A stretch of DNA of 64,000 nt from Bacteroidetes bacterium HGW-Bacteroidetes-16 (GTDB lineage Bacteria; Bacteroidota; Bacteroidia; Bacteroidales; F082), in NCBI GenBank assembly GCA_002840975.1, contig PHDN01000014.1, forward strand, positions 25,545 through 89,544. Direction: 5' to 3'. Of this stretch, positions 8,379-16,707 are shown in pieces. Made by a program: the position numbers and the translations under genes. The stretch's first letter is position 1; each line of letters opens with the position of its first letter. The notes under the pieces were generated by a model that had not been told where the DNA came from, did no database searches, and saw only the letters and a list, made by a program, of their open reading frames with translations.

Positions 8379-9424
8379 TCCTGATTCGTTACTTTTGCAG
8401 GACCTGGTCCAATTCCATCATCAAGAAAATGATTGGAGGTGCAAAATAACAACAATTCCCGGTTAATCAGGTCAACAATTTCCGTTTTATAAGCATCCAG
8501 ATACAGCAGATGGACATTGGGTCCTGCATCAAGTGTAAAACAAAGTGGAATTTTCGTATCGTTCCGAAACTGCCGGATGAGATTTATAATGGCCAAAGTT
8601 CCTCCTTCCATTAACATATAGCCCGGTTGCGAAGCCATCATCAGCGCATGGAGGGTGAGCGCTTCCTGTTCCACAATTTCAATAAACCTGTCCATGTTGC
8701 CGCGGGTTAGTACATCGTGCAGTTCAATCACGTGTTGTTGTGCCTGATGGTATCTGGCTGATGCATACGGATTTGTCTCCATCAATGCATGTCCAGCGCT
8801 GCTGCCTGTTTTTTTTGTTTTGGCATTCACAATTAAAATGGCATCGTTCATTTTCTGAAATACGGGGTGAATGGCTGTGCTAACGGGTATGGCTGCCAGG
8901 TTGTTGTATTGATGAAAGTGATCCGTTTTACCCCACACCACATACCCGCCATAGATTGATCGGGAGGCGCTTCCTGAACCCAGACGAGCCATTTCCGAAG
9001 CCTCCCTGTAAAATGATTCATGTGTTCTTTTTTCACCTGACAGCTCTTCTATAACCGATAACAAACCCAGCGCCAGCGCGCTAAAGGCAGAAGCCGAAGA
9101 GGCGATACCCGATGAATGGGGAAAGGTATTGGCAGATATGATCTCCAATTCCAGAGATGAAATGACCGGGAATCTCCCGGTTAATCGAACAAGATATTTC
9201 AGCAACCGTTTTTCGAAATCAGGATTTGGGATGCCTTCAAACAAGAACCTTAACTTGGTTGTTTTTAGATTGGAGTTGAATTGATAATTGATGGTGGTTC
9301 TAGTGAGAGACTGACGCAACGTCATGCTTAAAGAGGGGTTCTGTGGCAGTTGATCCCCATACTTCCCCCAATACTTAACCAAGGCTATATTCGACGGGCT
9401 TTCCCAGGTAATTCTTCCATGCAT
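8375..9424 (-). CDS. mvaD: diphosphomevalonate decarboxylase
   Basis: This 349-residue cytoplasmic enzyme performs the ATP-dependent decarboxylation giving isopentenyl diphosphate. The signature SNIALVKYWGKYGDQLPQ begins at residue 11, the phosphate-binding loop is SGIASSASAFSALAL, a further motif is GSGSASRSIYGGYVVW, and TLDAGPNVHLL carries the catalytic aspartate. These are specific for MvaD among GHMP proteins. It lies 9 bp after the GYDIA kinase gene and overlaps the mevalonate kinase gene by 4 bp. No residue appears lost. Presence of this gene makes the operon a genuine biosynthetic mevalonate cluster and not a mevalonate-degrading one. Confidence 0.95.
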   Translation of the reverse strand: MHGRITWESPSNIALVKYWGKYGDQLPQNPSLSMTLRQSLTRTTINYQFNSNLKTTKLRFLFEGIPNPDFEKRLLKYLVRLTGRFPVISSLELEIISANTFPHSSGIASSASAFSALALGLLSVIEELSGEKRTHESFYREASEMARLGSGSASRSIYGGYVVWGKTDHFHQYNNLAAIPVSTAIHPVFQKMNDAILIVNAKTKKTGSSAGHALMETNPYASARYHQAQQHVIELHDVLTRGNMDRFIEIVEQEALTLHALMMASQPGYMLMEGGTLAIINLIRQFRNDTKIPLCFTLDAGPNVHLLYLDAYKTEIVDLINRELLLFCTSNHFLDDGIGPGPAKVTNQE

Positions 9425-9433
9425 GTTGCGAAA

Positions 9434-10369
9434 TTAAACTATTTTGGATGACCGGGATAACACCAATTCAGCGAAAGGATACACTACTTCAAAGCCCGAT
9501 TGTTTCATCTCATCGACAAAACTATTTCTGTCTTTACGTGTAGTGGCCATCACAAAATCGCCGCCCCAGGCACCGAGCGATTTCACGACACCTTGATAAT
9601 TCTTAAAACGTTCCTGTTTGATCACGGGCTTTTTCAGGATGACAGATAAAAGTGCTTCGTGTTCCATTAACGCGAGCTCCAGCTCATCCAGATTCGTTGC
9701 ATGACAAACGGCCTCTGTAAGTGAATTAACATGTTCAATATCCGTCTGTTTAAATTTTGACTGCTCCTTAAATCTGGCAATTTCGCGGGAAGAATGTTGC
9801 TTGTTCCCTAAATAAACGAAATAGAGCTGCTGGTGGAAGGGAGGAAAAAAATGTGTGGGCGTAATCAATGGGTGTTCGTTTTCGATGGAATAAATAATCG
9901 GGCCGAAGGCAGTGGCACAAGCAATGTCATAACCAGATCCGCCAAATAGTTTGTGATGCAACTTAAATGCATCCAAACCAATCCATTGCGCCAATAATGA
10001 CACCAGGGTGGCACTTGAACCAAAACCATGTGACGGATTAAAGTCCAACCTTGTAATAATGTGAAAACCCTTGTTTTTTTGAAATAAAAAGGCAGAAAAC
10101 ACTTCTGACAGAATTTCATGTAATTTTTCCGCCAGGGCCGGATCAGAAGTTGATATGATGTTGAGATCAGGCAGGCTGATGGTAGCCTCAAACCACAAGC
10201 CTTCAGGGGAAAAAGCTTCCCATCGGAGGATTTCACCGACAAGGGTATTTACCTGCATGTGTTGGCCTTGTTTTAATGGCAAAGCCAAGCCACGTGCGCC
10301 TTCCAACACCAGGTACTCACCAGTTATCAGCAACTTGCCATTTGCATGAAATATCCACTGATTGCTCAT
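9434..10369 (-). CDS. GYDIA-family GHMP kinase, candidate phosphomevalonate kinase
   Basis: The 311-residue protein has an N-terminal NGKLLITGEYLVLEGA motif, the phosphate loop HGFGSSATLVSLLAQW, and the sequence GGSGYDIACATAFGP that gives the GYDIA family its name. It belongs to the GHMP superfamily. The operon already has mevalonate kinase and MvaD, so the missing step is phosphomevalonate to diphosphomevalonate, and I infer this role. The family is widespread in Bacteroidota mevalonate operons. Its ATG overlaps the stop of the HMG-CoA reductase gene by one base (TAATG), so translation is coupled. Biochemical assignment remains open. Confidence 0.85.
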   Translation of the reverse strand: MSNQWIFHANGKLLITGEYLVLEGARGLALPLKQGQHMQVNTLVGEILRWEAFSPEGLWFEATISLPDLNIISTSDPALAEKLHEILSEVFSAFLFQKNKGFHIITRLDFNPSHGFGSSATLVSLLAQWIGLDAFKLHHKLFGGSGYDIACATAFGPIIYSIENEHPLITPTHFFPPFHQQLYFVYLGNKQHSSREIARFKEQSKFKQTDIEHVNSLTEAVCHATNLDELELALMEHEALLSVILKKPVIKQERFKNYQGVVKSLGAWGGDFVMATTRKDRNSFVDEMKQSGFEVVYPFAELVLSRSSKIV

Positions 10370-11706
10370 TATTTGTTGCGAATTTCTGCAATAAACTGGC
10401 TCACGTTGCTGAAGGTAACCTTGTTATCGATAAAAAATTCAACTGCTTTCTCCTTCTCTTCGTTGGTAGCCTCAAAATGATTGAGAATATTGAGCAAATG
10501 CATTTTCATGTGACCGATTTGTATTCCTTTGGTGACCAACGATCGTACCGCGGCAAAATTATTCGCTAACCCAACAGCGGCTGCAATCATCATCAGTTCC
10601 TGGGCTGTTGGATTGCCCAGCATTTTAAGTGAGTGTTTTGCCAGGGGATGCAGCGAGGTTAAACCGCCAACCGTTCCAATAGCCATGGGCAGGGTAAGTT
10701 CATATTTAAAGAATCCTTGAGACAGGTCGACCGAAGTCAGGCTCTTGTAAAATCCGTCTTTTGAAGCATAGGCATGTCCGGCTGCTTCGATGGCCCGAAA
10801 ATCGTTTCCCGTTGCAATGGCTACTGCATCAATGCCATTAAAAATACCTTTGTTATGCGTGGTAGCACGAAATACATCGATTTCTGCAATCCGGACGGCC
10901 AATTCGAACTTCTTTGCAAACTGCTCCCCTGTGAGACTTTCATCGAGTCCGGTCAAATCAGAAAAAGGACATTCAACCCAGGCCTTAACTAAACAATTGG
11001 GCGTATAATTCGATAAGATGGACATCACAATTTCGCATTCCCGCTCGTCGGCTTTAAATGATTCCTGTTCTTTAAAGAAATGCTGCATCACCTGCGCAAA
11101 TTCCTCCAGACAAGAATTAATAAAGTTGGCTCCCATTGAGTCAACCGTGTTAAATGCCACTTTGAGTTGATAATAATTAGGGATTTCAAGGGTCAAATCC
11201 ACAAGTTCGAATCCTACGATACCGCCCCCTCTCGCCTCCATATTGATGGTAAGATGTTTGGCAGATTCGCGTAAGCTCGCATATAAATCGTCAAGTACTT
11301 TTAACAACCTCCTTTTTTTACCCTTCCAAAGAAAATGAACTTGTCCGATTTTTTCCACGTTCACCACCTCAGCATGAAATCCGCCATGTTCCGACCAATA
11401 CCTGGCACTAGAGGAGGCGGCAGCCACAACCGAACTTTCTTCAATAACCAGAGGAACCAGGTAGTTGATATCATTTATAATCACGTTGGGAGCTACCCCG
11501 TAAGGGATATAAAAGTTCGAGATGGTATTTTCACTAAACTCGTCAAATATCTTTTGTTTACTCTTGTCGCTATGCCAAAAACTTTTTAGCAGCTCTATGG
11601 TTTCCAGCTGGTTATCCATCAGTTCGGCAACAATCTTCAGCTTATCTTCTTTCAGGAGTTTTGAAAAACCCCTGATGATCAGATCACGTTTTCTTCTTCT
11701 AGGCAT
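10369..11706 (-). CDS. mvaA: class II hydroxymethylglutaryl-CoA reductase
   Basis: The 445-residue soluble enzyme interconverts HMG-CoA and mevalonate using NAD(P)H. Motifs include ENTISNFYIPYGVAPN with the catalytic Glu, EESSVVAAASSSARYW, NKGIFNGIDAVAIATGND with the catalytic Lys, and GTVGGLTSLHP. No membrane anchor is present, as expected for class II. Databases often call this class degradative, but its place directly before two GHMP kinases and MvaD argues for biosynthesis here. HMG-CoA synthase is not in the window. The upstream secreted-protein gene ends 34 bp away on the same strand, and no -7 box of its own was found, so it may be transcribed from 12307-12314. Confidence 0.94.
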   Translation of the reverse strand: MPRRRKRDLIIRGFSKLLKEDKLKIVAELMDNQLETIELLKSFWHSDKSKQKIFDEFSENTISNFYIPYGVAPNVIINDINYLVPLVIEESSVVAAASSSARYWSEHGGFHAEVVNVEKIGQVHFLWKGKKRRLLKVLDDLYASLRESAKHLTINMEARGGGIVGFELVDLTLEIPNYYQLKVAFNTVDSMGANFINSCLEEFAQVMQHFFKEQESFKADERECEIVMSILSNYTPNCLVKAWVECPFSDLTGLDESLTGEQFAKKFELAVRIAEIDVFRATTHNKGIFNGIDAVAIATGNDFRAIEAAGHAYASKDGFYKSLTSVDLSQGFFKYELTLPMAIGTVGGLTSLHPLAKHSLKMLGNPTAQELMMIAAAVGLANNFAAVRSLVTKGIQIGHMKMHLLNILNHFEATNEEKEKAVEFFIDNKVTFSNVSQFIAEIRNK

Positions 11707-11740
11707 AAGAGATTTTCAATAACTCATTTTTTGATCGATC

Positions 11741-12280
11741 CTACCAGGTATCTTCTACCTTTTGACGTTCGGGTTTCATTTTTTCTTCTAAAATTTCGCC
11801 CCAGTTATTTACATAATCGGCAATCTGTCTCAAATAACCGTCCCATCGGGGATCGTAGGCCGGGTCATTCTTATCAAGCCATTTTTCAACCGGAATATTG
11901 GTTTGAGATTTTAACACCAATTCATCAATGGTATAACGGTACCGATTGTCTTTCATTTCAATGGTAAACGTGTAATTAATCTGGCCGCCAACTTTTTTAA
12001 TGCTGTCCTCATCATAAAAGTAAATGCGGAACCGGTGGTGGCCAATTATTTTACCTGTTGCTTTGTCGCGCACCGAGGTTACCCTTACTGGATCTTTATA
12101 ATAATCATTAAGCCAATAAATACATCGCTTAAAAAGTTCGTATTGATCGCCCGGCTCCTCTACCACACCCTGAAATTTAATCAACTGCGTAACACTGTCA
12201 ACCGGGATAAACAAGTCATGCTCCTGTGCATTCACATGGAAGCCGACAAACGCGAAAAAAAGCACTACTAGCTTATTCAT
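11741..12280 (-). CDS. secreted DUF4468-like protein of unknown function
   Basis: The 179-residue product begins with a signal peptide (MNKLVVLFFAFVGFHVNAQ, cleavage likely after NAQ). The mature part has YELFKRCIYWLNDYY, a middle segment IIGHHRFRIYF, and YTFTIEMKDNRYRYTIDEL, the pattern of DUF4468 proteins with a TBP-like fold found widely in Bacteroidota. No catalytic residues are evident. It ends 34 bp before HMG-CoA reductase and carries the only clear promoter of that strand, so it probably leads the mevalonate operon; why an exported protein is placed there is unknown. The DUF name is from recall and should be treated as probable. Confidence 0.72.
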   Translation of the reverse strand: MNKLVVLFFAFVGFHVNAQEHDLFIPVDSVTQLIKFQGVVEEPGDQYELFKRCIYWLNDYYKDPVRVTSVRDKATGKIIGHHRFRIYFYDEDSIKKVGGQINYTFTIEMKDNRYRYTIDELVLKSQTNIPVEKWLDKNDPAYDPRWDGYLRQIADYVNNWGEILEEKMKPERQKVEDTW

Positions 12281-12306
12281 GATACATTGAGCATTGGTTA
12301 GTTGAG

Positions 12307-12314
12307 CAAATTTA
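12307..12314 (-). promoter_or_regulatory. -7 box TAAATTTG for the DUF4468 gene and probably the mevalonate operon
   Basis: A perfect TAnnTTTG on the minus strand ending 27 bp before the ATG at 12280. No other perfect box was seen ahead of the four mevalonate genes. Confidence 0.55.
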
Positions 12315-12421
12315 TAGTAAATTGTTGTAAAAAGACCAAATGAGGGTCTGATTAATTCATTTAAGGGGTCAGTCTCTTAACGAACTAAATCATTTAATAT
12401 TTCTACGACCACTTAAAAATG

Positions 12422-12429
12422 TATTTTTG
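12422..12429 (+). promoter_or_regulatory. -7 box TATTTTTG for the QueD-like gene
   Basis: A perfect TAnnTTTG ending 19 bp before the ATG at 12448. An in-frame TTG at 12427 is the end of this box and is therefore not a start codon. Confidence 0.6.
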
Positions 12430-12447
12430 TGGTCAAATAATTTTAGC

Positions 12448-12879
12448 ATGATATATATTACCCGGCGCGAACGGTTTAACGCTGCCCATCGGCTTTTCAG
12501 GGAGGATTATACCGAGGAAAGGAACAACGAGGTCTTTGGGAAATGTTCAAATCCGAACTGGCATGGACACAATTATGAGGTATTTGTCACTGCCAAAGGA
12601 GAAATCAACCCTGAAACCGGATTTTTAATAAACTTAAAACAATTGAGTTCAATCATTCAAAACGAAATTATTTGCAAAATCGATCACAAAAACATCAATC
12701 TGGAGGTTGATTTTATGCATGATAAATTGGCCTCAACGGAAAATCTGGCAGTAAGTATCTGGGAGGTTCTGGATCCACATATTAAGCTCCTAGGTGCTAA
12801 TCTTCATTGTGTTAAAGTTACGGAGTCGGAAAATAATTTTATTGAATACTACGGAAACGAATCCAATACCAATGGTTAA
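12448..12879 (+). CDS. 6-pyruvoyltetrahydropterin synthase / 6-carboxytetrahydropterin synthase family (QueD-like)
   Basis: The 143-residue enzyme acts on 7,8-dihydroneopterin triphosphate. The zinc ligands are His14 (FNAAHRLF) and His39 and His41 (WHGHNY), the catalytic Cys is Cys33 in FGKCSNP, and DHKNIN and TENLAVSIW complete the family pattern. Together with the adjacent GTP cyclohydrolase I, which makes the substrate, it suggests the first steps of queuosine/7-deazaguanine synthesis, though a tetrahydrobiopterin-type role cannot be excluded from sequence alone. The start is set by the promoter box just upstream. The spacing of 60 bp to folE suggests one transcript. Confidence 0.88.
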   Translation: MIYITRRERFNAAHRLFREDYTEERNNEVFGKCSNPNWHGHNYEVFVTAKGEINPETGFLINLKQLSSIIQNEIICKIDHKNINLEVDFMHDKLASTENLAVSIWEVLDPHIKLLGANLHCVKVTESENNFIEYYGNESNTNG

Positions 12880-12939
12880 TTCTGCCAATATGCCCTGGCA
12901 TCTTTTTTGAAGGGCTGTTTGGTCATAAATTTCATTTTC

Positions 12940-13557
12940 ATGGAAAAGATAAAACATTTACTGGGTTACGAAAAGATGGAATCCTATGACCCTGAAAATT
13001 TAAAAAAGCTACAATACCATTACCACGAGATATTAAAACTGATTGGGGAAGATCCTTTGCGAGAAGGGCTGCTCGACACACCGCTTCGTGTTGCCAAATC
13101 GATTCAGTTTTTAACACAAGGCTACGATCACAATCCGGAAGAAATTTTGCTTTCGGCTAAATTTAAGGAAGACTACCGTGAGATGGTCATTGTAAAGGAC
13201 ATTGAAGTCTTCAGTTTGTGTGAGCACCACATGATTCCCTTTATAGGTAAAGCACATGTGGCTTATATTCCAAACGGGTATATCACAGGATTGAGTAAAA
13301 TAGCTCGTGTTGTAGAAGCGTATTCGCGCCGGTTGCAAGTGCAGGAACGCCTGACCTCACAAATTAAAGAGGCCATTCAAAACACACTGAATCCCTTGGG
13401 AGTAGCTGTGGTAATTGAAGCGAGACACCTTTGTATGTCAATGCGTGGGGTGCAGAAGCAAAGTTCAGTAACTACCACCAGTGATTTTACAGGCGCGTTT
13501 AATCGTGCAGAAACCAGGGCCGAATTCATCAGCCTGATTTCATCCAAACTATCTTAA
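12940..13557 (+). CDS. folE: GTP cyclohydrolase I
   Basis: The enzyme converts GTP to 7,8-dihydroneopterin triphosphate for folate and, with the neighbouring QueD-like protein, possibly queuosine. The 205-residue form from the ATG at 12940 contains [10 protein letters not shown] with zinc ligands Cys94 and His97, [17 protein letters not shown], and [11 protein letters not shown] with Cys165. A longer reading from a TTG at 12907 adds eleven residues without family support. Length matches bacterial FolE type IA. All zinc ligands are present, so the enzyme should be active. Confidence 0.95.
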   Translation: MEKIKHLLGYEKMESYDPENLKKLQYHYHEILKLIGEDPLREGLLDTPLRVAKSIQFLTQGYDHNPEEILLSAKFKEDYREMVIVKDIEVFSLCEHHMIPFIGKAHVAYIPNGYITGLSKIARVVEAYSRRLQVQERLTSQIKEAIQNTLNPLGVAVVIEARHLCMSMRGVQKQSSVTTTSDFTGAFNRAETRAEFISLISSKLS

Positions 13558-13636
13558 GTTTTTTTATATAAATCAACCAGAATTTCACTTATCTGATTAA
13601 GAATATTTTTAATTATTTTCCGTTTAACAAAAAAAA

Positions 13637-14371
13637 ATGATCAAAATGAACCAAATAAATCCAATTAACTACACCAATCGTCGAGAGGAAACCATTTCTG
13701 TTTCTCAAACATTTCTTTCCGGGGTTTTCATGTGGATGGGCATTGCTCTGGGAATTACCGCACTTACCTCCTGGTTTTTTGCCACCAGTCCACAACTAAT
13801 GAGCGTACTATATCATGCCGAAACAGGCGGAATGACTATGATGGGATGGGTGGTGATGCTCGCTCCGCTGGGTCTAGTATTGTGGATGTCGGCAGGCTTT
13901 AACCGCATGTCGGCTTCCACTCTGCTTCTGGTATTTGTTGTTTACTCCATTCTGATGGGTATGAGCCTAAGCTTTATCTTCTTTATGTATACCCTCCCTT
14001 CCATTGCCAAAACCTTTTTAATTACTACCGGCATGTTTGGCTTTATGGCGGTTTTGGGATACACCACAAAAACCGATTTAACCAAGTTCGGCAGCATTAT
14101 GATGATGGGACTGGTTGGAATTATTATTGCCTCCGTGGTCAATATTTTCATGCAGAGCTCGCAGATGGATTATATCATCAGCTTTATCGGGGTGCTTGTT
14201 TTTACAGGCCTTACCGCTTATGACGTTCAAAAGCTAAAACGAATTGGAAGCAGTGCCGGGGCTGATAACGAGAGCATGCGCAAAATGACCATTTTCGGGG
14301 CACTCACTTTATATCTTGATTTCATTAATTTATTCTTATTTTTGCTGAGGTTTTTTGGCAACAGAAAATAA
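13637..14371 (+). CDS. Bax inhibitor-1 / YccA family membrane protein
   Basis: The 244-residue protein has about seven hydrophobic helices and the family segment DLTKFGSIMMMGLVGIIIA followed by FTGLTAYDVQKLKR and LYLDFINLFLFLLR near the end, with the conserved acidic residue in LYLDFIN. Relatives such as YccA interact with FtsH, and BsYetJ is a pH-sensitive calcium leak channel. Here it lies alone between folE and fabD. An AT-rich leader with TATTTTTA resembles a -7 box with one mismatch. The function in this organism is not evident from context. Confidence 0.9.
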   Translation: MIKMNQINPINYTNRREETISVSQTFLSGVFMWMGIALGITALTSWFFATSPQLMSVLYHAETGGMTMMGWVVMLAPLGLVLWMSAGFNRMSASTLLLVFVVYSILMGMSLSFIFFMYTLPSIAKTFLITTGMFGFMAVLGYTTKTDLTKFGSIMMMGLVGIIIASVVNIFMQSSQMDYIISFIGVLVFTGLTAYDVQKLKRIGSSAGADNESMRKMTIFGALTLYLDFINLFLFLLRFFGNRK

Positions 14372-14496
14372 TGACAACAGTACCTTACTTAACATCGAAA
14401 TTCGGAAATATCTGATGATTGAAAACTTACTTAACTTATAAAACCCTGAAGTTGACAGTCATCATGATAATAGATTGATTAATAAATCCCTTTTTT

Positions 14497-15378
14497 ATGA
14501 ACGCGTATGTTTTTCCCGGTCAGGGAGCTCAGTATGTCGGTATGGGCAAAGACCTTTTTGAAAAGTCGCCCAAAGCCAAAGAGATGTTTCAAAAGGCCAA
14601 CAGCCTTTTAAAATTTAAAATTACTGACATCATGTTTGATGGTACCGAAGACGAACTGAAACAGACCAATGTAACTCAGCCTGCCATCTTTCTTCATTCG
14701 GTTATTTTAGCTGCCGTGATGGGCGAAGATTTTAAACCAGATATGGTTGCGGGCCACTCGTTGGGTGAGTTTAGCGCGCTGGTAGCTATTGGAGTTCTCA
14801 CATTTGAAGATGGCCTGAAACTGGTGGCCAAAAGAGCCGCAGCCATGCAAAAAGCTTGTGAGGCTGAGCCATCGACCATGGCTGCCATACTGGGGTTGCC
14901 CGATGAAGAGGTTGAACGCATTTGTGGAAGTATTCATGATGTTGTTGTCCCCGCAAATTATAACAGTCCGGGGCAGTTGGTGATTTCAGGTTCGGTTGCC
15001 GGTATTGAACAAGCCATCGAAAAATGTACCGCCTCAGGTGCCAAAAGAGCCATGATTCTTAAAGTGGGTGGAGCATTTCATTCTCCATTGATGGAGCCTG
15101 CCCGCATTGAATTGGGTGAAGCTATCAACACAACAAAATTCAATAAAGGAATTTGTTCTGTTTATCAGAATGTAACCGGACAATCGGTAACCGACCCTGA
15201 GATTATAAAGAACAACTTGATAAAACAGTTGACTTCGCCCGTTAGATGGACGAAGACCATGCAAAATATGATTGCTGACGGTGCAAACAATATTGTTGAA
15301 GTGGGTCCGGGAACTGTGCTTCAGGGGCTATTTAAGAAGATTGACCGTAAGGTGGTAACAATGAGTGCAGGAATATAA
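14497..15378 (+). CDS. fabD: malonyl-CoA:ACP transacylase
   Basis: The enzyme loads malonyl groups onto acyl carrier protein for fatty acid synthesis. In 293 residues it shows VFPGQGAQYVGMG at the N-terminus, the nucleophile motif GHSLGEFSAL, the catalytic His region GGAFHSPLMEPA, and VEVGPGTVLQGL at the end. No other fatty acid synthesis genes adjoin it. It ends just before a strong bidirectional terminator shared with the convergent cinA gene. No perfect promoter box was found in the 125-bp upstream gap. Confidence 0.96.
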   Translation: MNAYVFPGQGAQYVGMGKDLFEKSPKAKEMFQKANSLLKFKITDIMFDGTEDELKQTNVTQPAIFLHSVILAAVMGEDFKPDMVAGHSLGEFSALVAIGVLTFEDGLKLVAKRAAAMQKACEAEPSTMAAILGLPDEEVERICGSIHDVVVPANYNSPGQLVISGSVAGIEQAIEKCTASGAKRAMILKVGGAFHSPLMEPARIELGEAINTTKFNKGICSVYQNVTGQSVTDPEIIKNNLIKQLTSPVRWTKTMQNMIADGANNIVEVGPGTVLQGLFKKIDRKVVTMSAGI

Positions 15379-15381
15379 AAC

Positions 15382-15414
15382 AAAAAAGCCGGAAGATGCC
15401 GGCTTTTTTGTTTT
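15382..15414. terminator. bidirectional intrinsic terminator between fabD and cinA
   Basis: GCCGG (15388-15392) pairs with CCGGC (15399-15403) over a 6-nt loop, flanked by a run of A before and a run of T after. It can end both the plus-strand fabD transcript and the minus-strand cinA transcript. Confidence 0.85.
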
Positions 15415-15424
15415 AACATAATTT

Positions 15425-16681
15425 TTATTCCCCCGTTTGCCTCAATTTCAGCTCAAGCCGTAACATATTGAGGGCCGAAAGGGCTGACCTTCGAATATTT
15501 CGACCCCGATGTTCTCCATAATGAAACAGTCGGGATGTTATCCCATCTGATGAAGCCAATGCAATCCAAACTGTTCCTACGGGTTTATCCGGTGTGCCTC
15601 CATCCGGTCCGGCGATGCCACTGATGGCAAGTGCATAATCCGAAGAAAACCGGTTTAGTGCCCCCAGTGCCATGGCTTCGACAACCTCCTGGCTTACAGC
15701 GCCATATTTAATAATATTTTGCTCAGGAACACCCAAAAGTTCAATTTTTGCTTCGTTGGAGTAACTTATCACCGAGCCTTTAAAATAAGCCGAACTTCCG
15801 GGTATACTGGTAATCAGGTGCGAAAGATAACCTCCTGTACAACTTTCCGCTGCCGAAAGGGTCTTGTACGATTTTTTCAAATAATTCCCTACCACTTCCT
15901 CCATTGTGAGATCGTCATAGCCAAATATCAGATCTGGTATGATGGTGCCTAATTGCCTGCATTGCTCATCTACAGCTTCCTTTAGTTTACTATCCTGATC
16001 GCCTGAAACAGAGAGTCGTAACCGCACAATCCCGGGTTGAGGAAGGTAAGCCAGTTTTATGGTTTCAGGCAAAGCCGATTCCCAATCACTGATCAACTCT
16101 GCCAATGCTGATTCCCCCATTCCATGGGTCATCGTTGTTTTATGATAGATGGTTCCCAAAGCCAATTTTTGTTTCAGGCGGGGAATTACTTCATCAGTGA
16201 TCAGGGATTTCATCTCAAATGGGACACCCGGCAAGGAGACTACTATTTTGCCTTCCTTTTCGAACCACATGCCGGGAGCAGTTCCATGCGGATTTGCCAA
16301 AGGGATACACTTCTCCGGTATTTCTGCCTGAAGGCGATTGACATCCGTCACGGGATAGTTGCGTTCTGCGAACAACTTTTTAATGTGCTCATAGGTAGGT
16401 TGATGGAAGACCATTTTTGAATCAAAATAGGAAGCCAGTGCAGGTTTGGTGATATCATCTTTCGTGGGGCCAAGTCCGCCGGTCAGTATAACAATCTGCC
16501 CACGTTCTAGTGCTTCATCAAGCGCTTTCCAAATATGTTCCTTCCGATCACTGATGGCCGTTATCTGAACAACGTTGATGCCATTTTTATTGAGTTCCGC
16601 AGCCATCCAGCTGGCATTGGTGTTCACAACCTGTCCGATCAGCAATTCATCTCCAATGCTGATAATTTCGGTAAATACCAT
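15425..16681 (-). CDS. cinA: CinA-family nicotinamide mononucleotide amidohydrolase
   Basis: The 418-residue protein has two domains. The N-terminal part (about 1-170) is MoCF-biosynthesis-like, with SIGDELLIGQVVNTN, LTGGLGPTKDD and GTAPGMWFE. The C-terminal part (about 255-415) is the CinA deamidase, with SAAESCTGGYLSHLIT and SGIAGPDGGTPDKPVGTVW. In well-studied members the protein recycles NMN to nicotinic acid mononucleotide and has ADP-ribose pyrophosphatase activity. It follows the universal stress protein gene by 26 bp on the same strand, so the two are probably co-transcribed. Confidence 0.94.
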   Translation of the reverse strand: MVFTEIISIGDELLIGQVVNTNASWMAAELNKNGINVVQITAISDRKEHIWKALDEALERGQIVILTGGLGPTKDDITKPALASYFDSKMVFHQPTYEHIKKLFAERNYPVTDVNRLQAEIPEKCIPLANPHGTAPGMWFEKEGKIVVSLPGVPFEMKSLITDEVIPRLKQKLALGTIYHKTTMTHGMGESALAELISDWESALPETIKLAYLPQPGIVRLRLSVSGDQDSKLKEAVDEQCRQLGTIIPDLIFGYDDLTMEEVVGNYLKKSYKTLSAAESCTGGYLSHLITSIPGSSAYFKGSVISYSNEAKIELLGVPEQNIIKYGAVSQEVVEAMALGALNRFSSDYALAISGIAGPDGGTPDKPVGTVWIALASSDGITSRLFHYGEHRGRNIRRSALSALNMLRLELKLRQTGE

Positions 16682-16707
16682 GATAAAAAAGGGTTATTGA
16701 TTTAGAA

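Noticed and set aside
14372..14496. Repeated CTTACTTAAC before fabD as a regulatory site
   Set aside because: Two short AT-rich copies in a small gap are expected by chance, and no symmetry or promoter box supports a function.
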